A stretch of DNA of 64,000 bases, from positions 106,387 through 170,386 of the forward strand of contig NZ_QRUF01000003.1 of NCBI RefSeq assembly GCF_003458415.1, written 5' to 3'. A program made the position numbers and the translations under genes. This DNA is from Collinsella sp. AF25-2LB. Its GTDB lineage: Bacteria > Actinomycetota > Coriobacteriia > Coriobacteriales > Coriobacteriaceae. Below, one piece after another: positions 25,625 to 33,822 of the stretch (the first letter of the stretch is position 1; each line of letters starts with the position of its first letter). The notes under the pieces were generated by a model that saw only the letters and a program-made list of their open reading frames with translations, was not told the DNA's origin and ran no database searches.

Positions 25625-28507
25625 ATGACGCTACTGTATTTCCTTACCCTGTTTCCGCTGGTACCGGCGCTGGGCATGCTGCTCGCGCGCGGTGACCGCG
25701 CCCGCGATGCGGTGGGGCTCATAGGTTCCGGCATTATTATGGCGGTGACAGTTGTAGTCGCCGTCATGTTTTTTGGCACGGGTCCGCAGAGCTTTGAGGT
25801 TGCCCCCGGCACCTCGCATGTGCTCTCGATCATCAGCTCCGCCATCGACGTGATTCTGTGCGCCGTTATCCTGTACAACGCGTTCAAATATGGGAACGCG
25901 CTCACCACGGTGCTCGGCATAGTCCAGCTGGTGGGCTCGCTCGCCTTTGCAGCCATGACGCTGCCCGCGGCCGAAGCCGTCACGGCGACGCCGCTCTACC
26001 TAGACTACATGAGCGTGATCATGGTCCTCGCCGTCGGCATTGTCGGCAGCCTAATCTGCGTGTATGCCTTGGGCTACATGAAGGACTTCCAAGCGCACGA
26101 TGAGCACGAGGCTGCGCTGCGCGGGCAGACCGCGCCCGACCGACGCCCGCAGTTCCTGGCGCTCATGTTCCTGTTCCTCTCAGCCATGTTCGTCATCGTG
26201 ACGAGCGACAACCTTGAGTGGCTGTTCTGCGGCTGGGAAATCACTACCGTGTGCTCGTTCCTTATGATTGGCTACACGCGCACGCCCGAGGCCATCAAGA
26301 ACGCCTTCATCCAGATCATCCTCAACATGCTGGGCGGTATCGCGTTTTTGGCCGGACTCATGTATCTGCACGTCAACGGCATGCCGCTGACCATCTCGGG
26401 CATGATCGAGCTTTCCGGCGCCGGAACCGCGCAATCCGCGCTGCTGGTGATGCCGGTCATCCTGTTGTCGCTCTCCGCACTCACCAAGGCCGCACAGATG
26501 CCGTTCCACACTTGGCTGTTGGGCGCCATGGTTGCCCCTACTCCCACGAGCGCCCTGCTGCACTCGTCAACCATGGTCAAGGCCGGCGTGTTCCTAATGG
26601 TCAAGCTGAGCCCGCTCTATGCCATCTATCCCGTAACCGGCTTTATGGTCACGAGTGTGGGTGCCATCACGTTTTTGCTCGCTGCCCTCATGGCCATCTC
26701 GCAGAGCAACGCCAAGCGCGTGCTCGCGTACTCCACCATTTCCAACTTGGGTCTCATCAGCGCCTGCTTGGGTGTCGGTGCGCCCGAGGCCGTATGGGCG
26801 GCCATCTTCCTGATCCTGTTCCACACGGTGGCCAAGTCGTTGCTGTTCCTGTGCGTGGGCACGGCCGAGCATCATATCGGCAGCCGCAATATCGAGGACA
26901 TGGACGGCATGTTCAGCCGCATGCCTCACCTGACGCGCCTGATGATGCTGGGCATCATGGGCATGTTTGTGGCGCCGTTTGGCATGCTCGTGTCCAAGTG
27001 GGGCGCCCTGGTGGCGTTTGCACAGACCGGCAACGTACTCATGATCATGGTGCTTGCCTTTGGCTCGGCCACGACGTTCTTCTTCTGGGGCAAGTGGCTT
27101 GCCAAGCTTTCGGGCGTCGACCCCACGGCTCAAAACGTTGAGGTCAATGTCCATAAGACCGAGTGGATGGCGCTCAACACCATCGCCGCGCTGCTGATTC
27201 TGTGCTGCGTGGCGTTCCCGGTTATCTCGAGCGGTCTGGTGTCGCCTTACTTGGCCATGGTGTTTGGCCGTGTGCCGTACGTTATTGGCAAGGACGCCAT
27301 GTATCTGATGGTGGTTATCGTGGCGTTTATCGCCGTGGTGCTGCTGACTTCATTCCGCGTGAGCAACAAACCGCACGTCAACGTATATCTTTCGGGCGTG
27401 GGAACCGACAAATATCGCCATTTCCGCGGCTCGATGGGACACGAGGTGAAGGCCGAAAAGCGCAATTGGTACTCGGAGGACGCCCTTGGCGAGAAGCGTA
27501 TTAGCCCCGTGGGTAGCGTTGTGTGCTGCAGCATTATCTTGTTTGCGCTGCTGTGTTGCGCGTGGATTGGACCCGAGAGACTTGCCATGAGCGCGCCCTC
27601 GGTGCTGCGCGGCAAGTATTTCGAAGGTTCGGGCGTCGTGGGCATATTTATTGGTACCGTGGTGTTTGCCCTGCTGGCGCCTTTGGTTGGTGGCCTGATC
27701 GACGGCGTTGACCGCAAACTTTCGGCCCGTATGCAGGGCCGCGTGGGCCCGCGCCTGCTCCAGCCTTTCTACGACGTTGCCAAGTTGCTGCGCAAAGCCC
27801 CTGCCAGCGTAAACACCATGGACGATACCTATATGGCGTGCGCGCTCATCTTTACCGTCGTGGGCGGCGGCATCTTTGTGTCGGGCTCTAACACGCTACT
27901 GTGCGCTTTTATGGTGACGCTCGCCGCGATCTTTGTGGTGTTGGCGTCCGCCTCGACGCAAAGCCCGTTTGCCCAGGTTGGCGCCGATCGTGAGTTGCTG
28001 CAGGTTATGAGCTACGAGCCCGCCGTTCTGCTGATGAGCGTGGGCCTGTATCTCGCCACCGATAGCTTCGATTCCATCGCCGTGACCGGGCAGTCGGCGC
28101 CCATCATCGTGTACAGTGCGCCCATTTTCCTGGCGCTGCTTGCGGTGCTCACCATCAAGCTGCGCAAGTCGCCGTTTGACCTTTCGTACTCGCATCACGC
28201 GCATCAGGAGATTGTCCAGGGCGTCGCCACCGAGATGAGCGGCGGCACGCTGGCCAAGATGACCCTTATGCACTGGTGCGAGACCGTGCTGTTTTTGATG
28301 TGGGTGGGCATGTTCTTTGTTTGGGACAACCCGGTGAGCTGGGTCGTAGCCCTGGTCGTGATGGCCGCGACGTATTTTGTCGAGGTGCTGATCGACAACA
28401 CCTTCGCACGCAGCACCTGGCGCAGCTGCTTTAAGCTCGGCTGGGGCGTGGCGCTGGTGTTTGGCCTGCTCAACCTTATGCCCATCCTCGTCGACGTGTT
28501 TATTTAG
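25625..28507 (+). CDS. Group 4 hydrogenase membrane subunit: HyfB/NuoL-like antiporter fused to HyfC/NuoH-like subunit
   Basis: This 960-residue polytopic protein joins two subunits that are normally separate. Residues ~1-640 are a Mrp/NuoL/HyfB-type antiporter domain: LEWLFCGWEITTVCSFLMIGY contains the conserved TM5 Glu, and PFHTWLLGAMVAPTPTSALLH the TM7 region. Residues ~675-960 are NuoH/HycD-like: ARMQGRVGPR near 700 and SPFDLSYSHHAHQEIVQG. The domains are joined in frame with no stop codon. GGGGGAG precedes the ATG. First gene of a five-gene operon. It is expected to couple H2 evolution from ferredoxin to ion translocation across the cytoplasmic membrane. Confidence 0.88.
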   Translation: MTLLYFLTLFPLVPALGMLLARGDRARDAVGLIGSGIIMAVTVVVAVMFFGTGPQSFEVAPGTSHVLSIISSAIDVILCAVILYNAFKYGNALTTVLGIVQLVGSLAFAAMTLPAAEAVTATPLYLDYMSVIMVLAVGIVGSLICVYALGYMKDFQAHDEHEAALRGQTAPDRRPQFLALMFLFLSAMFVIVTSDNLEWLFCGWEITTVCSFLMIGYTRTPEAIKNAFIQIILNMLGGIAFLAGLMYLHVNGMPLTISGMIELSGAGTAQSALLVMPVILLSLSALTKAAQMPFHTWLLGAMVAPTPTSALLHSSTMVKAGVFLMVKLSPLYAIYPVTGFMVTSVGAITFLLAALMAISQSNAKRVLAYSTISNLGLISACLGVGAPEAVWAAIFLILFHTVAKSLLFLCVGTAEHHIGSRNIEDMDGMFSRMPHLTRLMMLGIMGMFVAPFGMLVSKWGALVAFAQTGNVLMIMVLAFGSATTFFFWGKWLAKLSGVDPTAQNVEVNVHKTEWMALNTIAALLILCCVAFPVISSGLVSPYLAMVFGRVPYVIGKDAMYLMVVIVAFIAVVLLTSFRVSNKPHVNVYLSGVGTDKYRHFRGSMGHEVKAEKRNWYSEDALGEKRISPVGSVVCCSIILFALLCCAWIGPERLAMSAPSVLRGKYFEGSGVVGIFIGTVVFALLAPLVGGLIDGVDRKLSARMQGRVGPRLLQPFYDVAKLLRKAPASVNTMDDTYMACALIFTVVGGGIFVSGSNTLLCAFMVTLAAIFVVLASASTQSPFAQVGADRELLQVMSYEPAVLLMSVGLYLATDSFDSIAVTGQSAPIIVYSAPIFLALLAVLTIKLRKSPFDLSYSHHAHQEIVQGVATEMSGGTLAKMTLMHWCETVLFLMWVGMFFVWDNPVSWVVALVVMAATYFVEVLIDNTFARSTWRSCFKLGWGVALVFGLLNLMPILVDVFI

Positions 28508-28519
28508 GAGGCGGCATCC

Positions 28520-29101
28520 ATGGATCATAAAATGTCGCGCTCGCCGTGGGTTATTCATTACGACGGCTCGAGCTGCAACGGATGCGATATCGAGGTGCTG
28601 GCCTCGCTCACGCCGCTGTTCGATGCGGAGCGCTTTGGCGTGGTCAATACCGGCAACCCCAAGCATGCGGACATCTTTTTGGTGACGGGCTCGGTCAACG
28701 CTCAGAACTTGCCTGTCGTGCGCCAGATTTACAACCAGATGCTCGAGCCCAAGTGCGTGGTGGCCTGCGGCATCTGCGCGTGTTCGGGCGGCGTGTTCCG
28801 CGATGCCTATAACGTGATCGGCGGCGTGGACCGCGCGATTCCCGTGGACGTGTACGCGCCCGGGTGCGCCATTCGTCCCGAGACGGTGATCGATGCCATC
28901 GTGGAGGCGTGCGGCATCCTGGATCAGAAGGAAGCCGTGATGCGCGCCGGCGGCGACCCGCTCACCGTGGGCGGTGCCGCAACCTGGGACGGTGGCGTTG
29001 AGCTGGGCGAGGACGGGTTCGTGGCTGCTGCGGGGGCCGGGGTCGGTGTCGACGCAGGCGCGGCTGACGGTGCGCCCGTCGCTGCAAAGGAGGCCGAGTA
29101 A
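28520..29101 (+). CDS. [NiFe] hydrogenase small subunit, NuoB/HycG-like
   Basis: This 193-residue protein carries the proximal [4Fe-4S] cluster. Cysteines are in the expected order: SCNGC (C19, C22), CGICACSGG (C86) and APGC (C116). The last ~50 residues are an Ala/Gly/acid-rich tail not typical of the family. AGGAGG precedes the ATG, and its stop overlaps the next gene (TAATG). It lacks the twin-arginine signal of uptake hydrogenases, consistent with a cytoplasm-facing group 4 enzyme. Confidence 0.88.
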   Translation: MDHKMSRSPWVIHYDGSSCNGCDIEVLASLTPLFDAERFGVVNTGNPKHADIFLVTGSVNAQNLPVVRQIYNQMLEPKCVVACGICACSGGVFRDAYNVIGGVDRAIPVDVYAPGCAIRPETVIDAIVEACGILDQKEAVMRAGGDPLTVGGAATWDGGVELGEDGFVAAAGAGVGVDAGAADGAPVAAKEAE

Positions 29102-29817
29102 TGCAAAAGGCAATCTATACCACCGTCGGAATCGACGAGCTGTTGCCGCATGTGCAGGCGCTCAAGGGCTTCGGTGCCCGCTTTGTGCAGATGCACGCCG
29201 AGCGCTGTGTGGACGACGGATCGTATCGCCTGGTCTATACGTTTATCAACGTTCGTGCTGCTCGGGAGCATATCGCGCAGGACGGCAACTATGCGATTGA
29301 GAATCTGATGGTCGAGGGTATCGACCAGTACCAGGAGATTCCGTCCATCAGCTCGTACTATCCGGCGATATTCCCGTTTGAAAACGAAGTGCACGACCTA
29401 TTCGGTCTTGCCATCACCGATATGCAGATCGACTTTAAGGGCTTTTTCTACCAGGTCTCGACTGCCGAGCCCATGAGCGTTATCACGCCCGAGGTGAAGG
29501 CTGCGCGCGAGAAGGCCATGAAAGTCCGCGCGGCTGCCGAGGCCAAGGCGCGCAAGGCCGCGGCCGAGAAGGCCGCCGCTGCTGCGGCTGCTGCAGGGGA
29601 GGGCGCTGCCAGCGCCGGCGATGCCGCGGGCGCCGCTGCTCAGCCCGCTGCGGCTGCCGGCTCCGATGCTCAGCACGATGAAGCTGCCGCCAAGGCCGCG
29701 CTCAAGGCTGCCGAGATGGAGGCAAAGCTCGCCGCCATGGATCCCGAGAAAGCGGCCAAGGTCCGCGCGGCGCTTGCCGCCAAGGCCGCCCGCGACAAGC
29801 AGAAAAAGGAGGCGTAA
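29101..29817 (+). CDS. NuoC/HycE-N-like 30-kDa hydrogenase subunit with Ala/Lys-rich tail
   Basis: This 238-residue protein has an N-terminal ~130-residue NuoC-like domain: SYRLVYTFIN, and a SSYYPAIFPFENEVHDLFGLAITD stretch near residue 95 that matches the family signature. The final ~100 residues are a low-complexity, highly charged Ala/Lys/Glu coiled region with no family counterpart. In formate hydrogenlyases this domain is fused to the large subunit; here it is separate. It docks the large and small subunits of the peripheral arm. Confidence 0.82.
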   Translation: MQKAIYTTVGIDELLPHVQALKGFGARFVQMHAERCVDDGSYRLVYTFINVRAAREHIAQDGNYAIENLMVEGIDQYQEIPSISSYYPAIFPFENEVHDLFGLAITDMQIDFKGFFYQVSTAEPMSVITPEVKAAREKAMKVRAAAEAKARKAAAEKAAAAAAAAGEGAASAGDAAGAAAQPAAAAGSDAQHDEAAAKAALKAAEMEAKLAAMDPEKAAKVRAALAAKAARDKQKKEA

Positions 29818-29822
29818 AGTCC

Positions 29823-30911
29823 ATGGCACATCGCTCCGTTATTCCGTTTGGCCCGCAGCACCCGGTGCTGCCCGAGCCGCTTCATCTGGACCTGGTGATC
29901 GAGGACGACCGCGTCATCGAGGCAATTCCGCAGATCGGCTTTGTGCACCGCGGACTCGAGAAGCTCACCGAAAAGCGCGACATGCACCAGTTTGGCTACA
30001 TCGCCGAGCGCATCTGCGGCATCTGCGCCGTGGGCCACAGCTATGGCTATGCCAGCGCCTGCGAGCGTATGCTCGACATCGAGGTGCCCGGCCGCGTGCA
30101 GTATATCCGCACCATTCTGCATGAGCTTTCGCGTATTCACTCGCACCTGCTGTGGCTGGGCCTGCTCGCCGATGCCTTTGGCTTCGAGGCGTTGTTCTAT
30201 CGTTCGTGGACGCTGCGCGAGCAGATTCTCAAGATCTTTGAGAGCACGTGCGGTGGTCGCGTGATTCTGTCGATCAACGAGATCGGCGGCCTTAAGCACG
30301 ACATTGAGGACTCCGAGCTGGCCGGCATTGTCCAGACGCTCGACGCCATGCGCCCCGACTACGAGGCCCTGGTGCATACGTTTTTGGACGACGACAGCTG
30401 TGGCGAGCGTCTGCATGGCGTGGGCGTGATCAGCAAGAAAGACGCGCTGGAGCTTTCGATGGTCGGTCCGTTTGGGCGCGCCTCGGGCGTGGATTACGAC
30501 GTGCGCATGTTTGGCGACGGCGCCTATGCGGATCTGGCCGCGTTTGAGCCCATCGTGGCGACCGACGGCGACTGCTATGCCCGCTGCCAGGTGCGTTGCG
30601 CCGAGGTCACGCAGGCCATGGATATCATCAAGGAGCTTGCCGGTAAGATTCCACACGACGGCATCGGCGGGCGCACCAAGCTTACGCCGGCCGACGGCGC
30701 GCGCGGCGAGGTTGTGATTGAACAGCCGCGCGGCGAGGCGTACTACTATGTACGCGGCAACGGCACCAAGAACCTGGACCGTTTCCGCGTGCGAACGCCG
30801 ACGTCGCAAAACCTGGCGGGTCTGACACATGCGCTGCAGGGCGTGCTCCTTGCCAACGTGCCCATGATTATCCTGACCATCGACCCCTGCATTAGCTGCA
30901 CGGAAAGGTAG
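29823..30911 (+). CDS. Group 4 [NiFe] hydrogenase large subunit
   Basis: This 362-residue protein has both nickel-ligand motifs, RICGIC (C65, C68) and DPCISCTER (C356, C359), so it is a hydrogenase and not a complex I NuoD. Its length fits the compact Ech/CooH type, not the ~550-residue Hyc/Hyf large subunit. The protein ends exactly at ...CTER: there is no C-terminal peptide after the last motif to be removed by a maturation protease. AAGGAGG precedes the ATG. No hyp maturation genes or formate dehydrogenase lie in this window. It probably reduces protons with electrons from ferredoxin. Confidence 0.92.
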   Translation: MAHRSVIPFGPQHPVLPEPLHLDLVIEDDRVIEAIPQIGFVHRGLEKLTEKRDMHQFGYIAERICGICAVGHSYGYASACERMLDIEVPGRVQYIRTILHELSRIHSHLLWLGLLADAFGFEALFYRSWTLREQILKIFESTCGGRVILSINEIGGLKHDIEDSELAGIVQTLDAMRPDYEALVHTFLDDDSCGERLHGVGVISKKDALELSMVGPFGRASGVDYDVRMFGDGAYADLAAFEPIVATDGDCYARCQVRCAEVTQAMDIIKELAGKIPHDGIGGRTKLTPADGARGEVVIEQPRGEAYYYVRGNGTKNLDRFRVRTPTSQNLAGLTHALQGVLLANVPMIILTIDPCISCTER

Positions 30912-30918
30912 GCGCGGC

Positions 30919-31260
30919 ATGAGTTTGCTGACATTTGCCAAGACGGCCTTGGGCTCTATGGTCAAGCAGCCGGTTACGGTGTGCTATCCGCAGGAGGGGC
31001 TGACGGCACCAGAGCGCCTGCGCGGACATATCGTTAATGACATGGATGTGTGCATCTGCTGCGGCATGTGCGCGCGTCGCTGCCCGGCGGGCGCGCTCGC
31101 GGTCGATCGCAAGGGCGGTACCTGGTTGATTGACCCGTACGCCTGCGTGGTGTGCGGCGAGTGCATCGAAAGCTGCCCCAAGCACTGCCTGACTATGGAC
31201 ACCGCCCGTACTCCGGTTGCGGCGGATAAGACTCCCACGGTAGAAACCAAGCCGGAGTAG
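30919..31260 (+). CDS. Hydrogenase ferredoxin-like subunit, NuoI/HycF-like
   Basis: This 113-residue protein has two [4Fe-4S] motifs, CICCGMCARRCP and CVVCGECIESCP, in the centre. It relays electrons from ferredoxin to the small-subunit cluster. It is the last gene of the operon; the start lies 7 bp after the large-subunit stop. The extra Cys in CICCGMC is a small departure from CxxCxxC. The Pro/Lys-rich C-terminus is unremarkable. Confidence 0.88.
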   Translation: MSLLTFAKTALGSMVKQPVTVCYPQEGLTAPERLRGHIVNDMDVCICCGMCARRCPAGALAVDRKGGTWLIDPYACVVCGECIESCPKHCLTMDTARTPVAADKTPTVETKPE

Positions 31261-31292
31261 CGCTGGAATGGGGCTGGTATAGCGCTGGAATA

Positions 31293-31326
31293 GGGGCCGG
31301 CGGGGCAAAAATGCCCCGCCGGCCCC
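31293..31326 (+). terminator. Perfect 15-bp GC hairpin after the hydrogenase operon
   Basis: GGGGCCGGCGGGGCA (31293-31307) pairs exactly with 31312-31326 around AAAA. No U-tract follows, so it may be a stabilising or bidirectional end. Confidence 0.6.
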
Positions 31327-31385
31327 GCGCGTGAACGCGTGTGCGGGCCGCCACGCGACCCGTCCAGCCCGAAAATGACCCGTCT

Positions 31386-31545
31386 GCCATGAAATGGGCC
31401 CATCTACTACGTTTAAGCCGCTACCCTCAACCATGGCAAGTAATGCGAAATAAAAACCGCAGGTAGAACGCCTGCGATTTTTCATGAAAAGCGGGTATGG
31501 TCGGGGATATTGAGTCAAACGTAGTAGATGGGCCGATTTCGTGGC
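31386..31545. repeat. 160-bp palindromic element, type 2, inverted copy
   Basis: 31386-31415 and 31516-31545 are imperfect reverse complements with the CCCATCTACTACGTTT core. The interior matches the reverse complement of the 16377-16536 interior at roughly 80 % by eye, including the AAACCGCAGGTAGAACGCCT hairpin. Confidence 0.88.
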
Positions 31546-31636
31546 GGGCGCTGTCAGCCGGTTTCCGCGGGTGGAGGAAAATGGATCATTTTGGTCCCGC
31601 GAGGCTTGCGGAGGCACTCGTGCAGGGCCGCCCGAA

Positions 31637-31790
31637 CAAAACTATGCCGGTTTACTACGATGAATTCGACATTCCCGACCATGACTGCATTTTTCTAAAT
31701 AATGCAAGCGTTCTACCTGCGGTTTTGTAAGCGCGCAATTTGCCGTGGTCGAAGGCGGGCGATTCATCGTAGTAATCCGGCATAGTTTTG
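31637..31790. repeat. 154-bp palindromic element, type 1
   Basis: 31637-31665 and 31762-31790 are reverse complements with one mismatch in 29. The outer ends share AAAACTATGCCGGTTTAC with the 16114 element, and the interior shares CCGACCATGACTGCATTTTT and TCTACCTGCGGTTTT. With the previous element it fills the 590-bp gap between two convergent genes. Confidence 0.88.
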
Positions 31791-31850
31791 AAATGGCATT
31801 AAATCGGTGGCAGCCATTTTACTTTGCCGGGGTGGTCGGTTGTTGGGTAA

Positions 31851-32480
31851 TTACCCTCGCAGGTAGGCGATGGCGATCTGCGTGCGGTTGCGCAGGCCCA
31901 TTTTGGCTAGGATCGAGCTAATGTGGTTGCGCACGGTGCCTTCGCCCATATAGGCGGTGGCAGCGATCTCCTTGTTATCGAGGCCGCGGGCGATGAGCTC
32001 GGCGACTTCGAACTCGCGGTCGGTCAGGCTGGCAAAGGCTGCGGGCCGGCGGGGCGTGCCCGTCTTGTCGCCCATCCCGTCAAAGTCAACATCTTCGATC
32101 GCCTTGCCCTCGAGCACGCGTTTGCCATCCATGGCCTGCGCCAACGCCGGAGGAATGGCGGCGACATCGGTTTTAATCAGGTAGCCGCGGGCGCCCAGTT
32201 TGAGCGCCGACACAATGTACTCGTCATCCGAGAATGTCGTCAGGAACACCACGAGCGCCGCAGGATCGCGCTCGAGGATCTCGCGCGCCGCCGATAGGCC
32301 GTCTCGTCCCGGCATCTGAATGTCGAGCAGCGTGATGTCGGGCGAGTGCTCAGCGTAGAGCGCCACTGCGTCGTTGCCGTTGGCACCGGTGCCCACCACC
32401 TCGATCTGCGGCTGGGCGCCCAGGATAATCTTGAGCGAATCGACCACTAGGCGGTCGTCGTCGACAACGATGAGCCTCAT
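31851..32480 (-). CDS. NarL/LuxR-type response regulator
   Basis: This 209-residue two-component regulator has a receiver domain (LIVVDDDRLVVDSLK at the N-terminus; phospho-acceptor Asp in DITLLDIQMPG) and a C-terminal LuxR HTH (SLTDREFEVAELIARGLDNKEIA...GTVRNHISSIL). Its ATG overlaps the end of the kinase gene by 4 bp. A divergent ABC-2 type exporter (33823-37150) starts on the other side of the kinase gene and is the likely target, as in antibiotic-sensing LnrJK-LnrLMN-type systems. Confidence 0.92.
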   Translation of the reverse strand: MRLIVVDDDRLVVDSLKIILGAQPQIEVVGTGANGNDAVALYAEHSPDITLLDIQMPGRDGLSAAREILERDPAALVVFLTTFSDDEYIVSALKLGARGYLIKTDVAAIPPALAQAMDGKRVLEGKAIEDVDFDGMGDKTGTPRRPAAFASLTDREFEVAELIARGLDNKEIAATAYMGEGTVRNHISSILAKMGLRNRTQIAIAYLRG

Positions 32481-33622
32481 CGGCCATCATCTCCTTGCTG
32501 TTTGGGAACGGTGGCAAACACGCGCCAGCCGCCGGCGCCGGCACGCGGGCCGGCGGTGAAGGTGCCGCCAAGCGCCTCGATGCGCTCGCGCATAGAGGCG
32601 AGCCCCATGCCCTCCGCGGCGCCTTGGCCGCTTGCTTGAACCCCGCCCGCGCCATCGTCGGTAACGATGAGCTGGTAAAACGACGGATGCTCCATGCAAC
32701 GTACGGTGACAGCATGGGCGCAAGCGTGGCGCATGGTGTTGGAGAGCGCCTCGCGCAGGACCGCCGCAAAGCAGTTCGCGACGTTTGCGGGCGCATGTTC
32801 GGTCATAACTTCAAGCTCAATCCGCGGACCGCCGTCCGAGCGCGCGCCTTCAACAATGCGTTCGAGCTGCACGGAAAGGTCGACGGCGTTGTCGTTGAGC
32901 GCGTGGACGCTGGCGCGCACGAGCTGGAGCGCCTCGTCAACGGTGTATTTGACGTCGGCGAAATCGGCGGCAACGCCGGGCTCGTTGGCATGGACCACGC
33001 GCAGGGCTTCGGTTTGAAGCGAAGCGCGCGTGAGCTGGTGGCCCACGTTATCGTGGATCTCGCGCGCGATGCGGGCGCGTTCGGCGAGCGTCGCGAGCTC
33101 GACTTCGTAGTCCTGGCGGTCGGCGAGGTCGCGGTTGCGTGCCTCGAGTGCCAGGGCGCGTTCTTGCAGCTTGTCGCGGGTGCGACGCATGCGTTCCTGT
33201 TCGCGCTCCAGCTGCGCGGTGCGCAGTGACAGCAACGTGGCGGCGACCGAAAGGATGGCGGTTAGCAACAGCGTTCGGGTGGTGAGCGCGCCGCAGCGAA
33301 GGTCCGTGGCAAGTGCGCAGGCAAACACGGAGCCAATCGCCAGCGCGGGCCAGATGCGTTCACGGCGCACGCGTCGCGCGATGTCATAGAGGGCGAGAGG
33401 TGCGAACGGCACAAACGGCGGCACGAAGACAGCCGCGATGACGTAGGCGTAGCTGCCGGCCTCGCTGGCGCGACGGGCGCGTTCTCCCTGCGCGACCTCG
33501 GCCAGTGCGGCGATGACAACGCCAAGGCAAAACGCCGCGACCAGGCGAGCATCCACAGCAAGGCCCGTGGCGGCTGCGATGCAGCACGCCAGCACGATCG
33601 ATTTGTCGAATAGCCTGTTCAT
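32477..33622 (-). CDS. Sensor histidine kinase, HisKA_3 family
   Basis: This ~381-residue kinase has four or five hydrophobic segments in the first ~140 residues and no large extracellular domain, like intramembrane-sensing or LnrJ-type kinases. A coiled linker leads to the H-box (RIAREIHDNVGHQLTR), and the HATPase region has DDGAGG and GMGLASMRERIEALGG. I place the start at 33622 (MNRLFDKS) where the first membrane segment begins; the upstream 44 codons look non-coding. A TACAAT hexamer lies only 6-7 nt before this ATG, so the mRNA could be nearly leaderless. Confidence 0.85.
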   Translation of the reverse strand: MNRLFDKSIVLACCIAAATGLAVDARLVAAFCLGVVIAALAEVAQGERARRASEAGSYAYVIAAVFVPPFVPFAPLALYDIARRVRRERIWPALAIGSVFACALATDLRCGALTTRTLLLTAILSVAATLLSLRTAQLEREQERMRRTRDKLQERALALEARNRDLADRQDYEVELATLAERARIAREIHDNVGHQLTRASLQTEALRVVHANEPGVAADFADVKYTVDEALQLVRASVHALNDNAVDLSVQLERIVEGARSDGGPRIELEVMTEHAPANVANCFAAVLREALSNTMRHACAHAVTVRCMEHPSFYQLIVTDDGAGGVQASGQGAAEGMGLASMRERIEALGGTFTAGPRAGAGGWRVFATVPKQQGDDGR

Positions 33623-33822
33623 ACGGGTATTGTACGCGATGCCGCGCACGGGGGAGGCGCCACTCAGAGCAAGCGTGACATTCCTCCCACGCGGCGGGGC
33701 GGTCGCGTCAGCAGGCCGCACGACCAAGACCTCCGCACTCGTGACAAAGCTCACTGGTGCGCGCCGTCAGCTCCTGCGATGATGCAATCGTACCGGGCCG
33801 CAAGCAACAGAAGGGCCGCCTC

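Noticed and set aside
25625..31260. Complex I (nuo) operon
   Set aside because: The large subunit keeps all four nickel-binding Cys residues and there are no nuoE/F/G or J/K genes.
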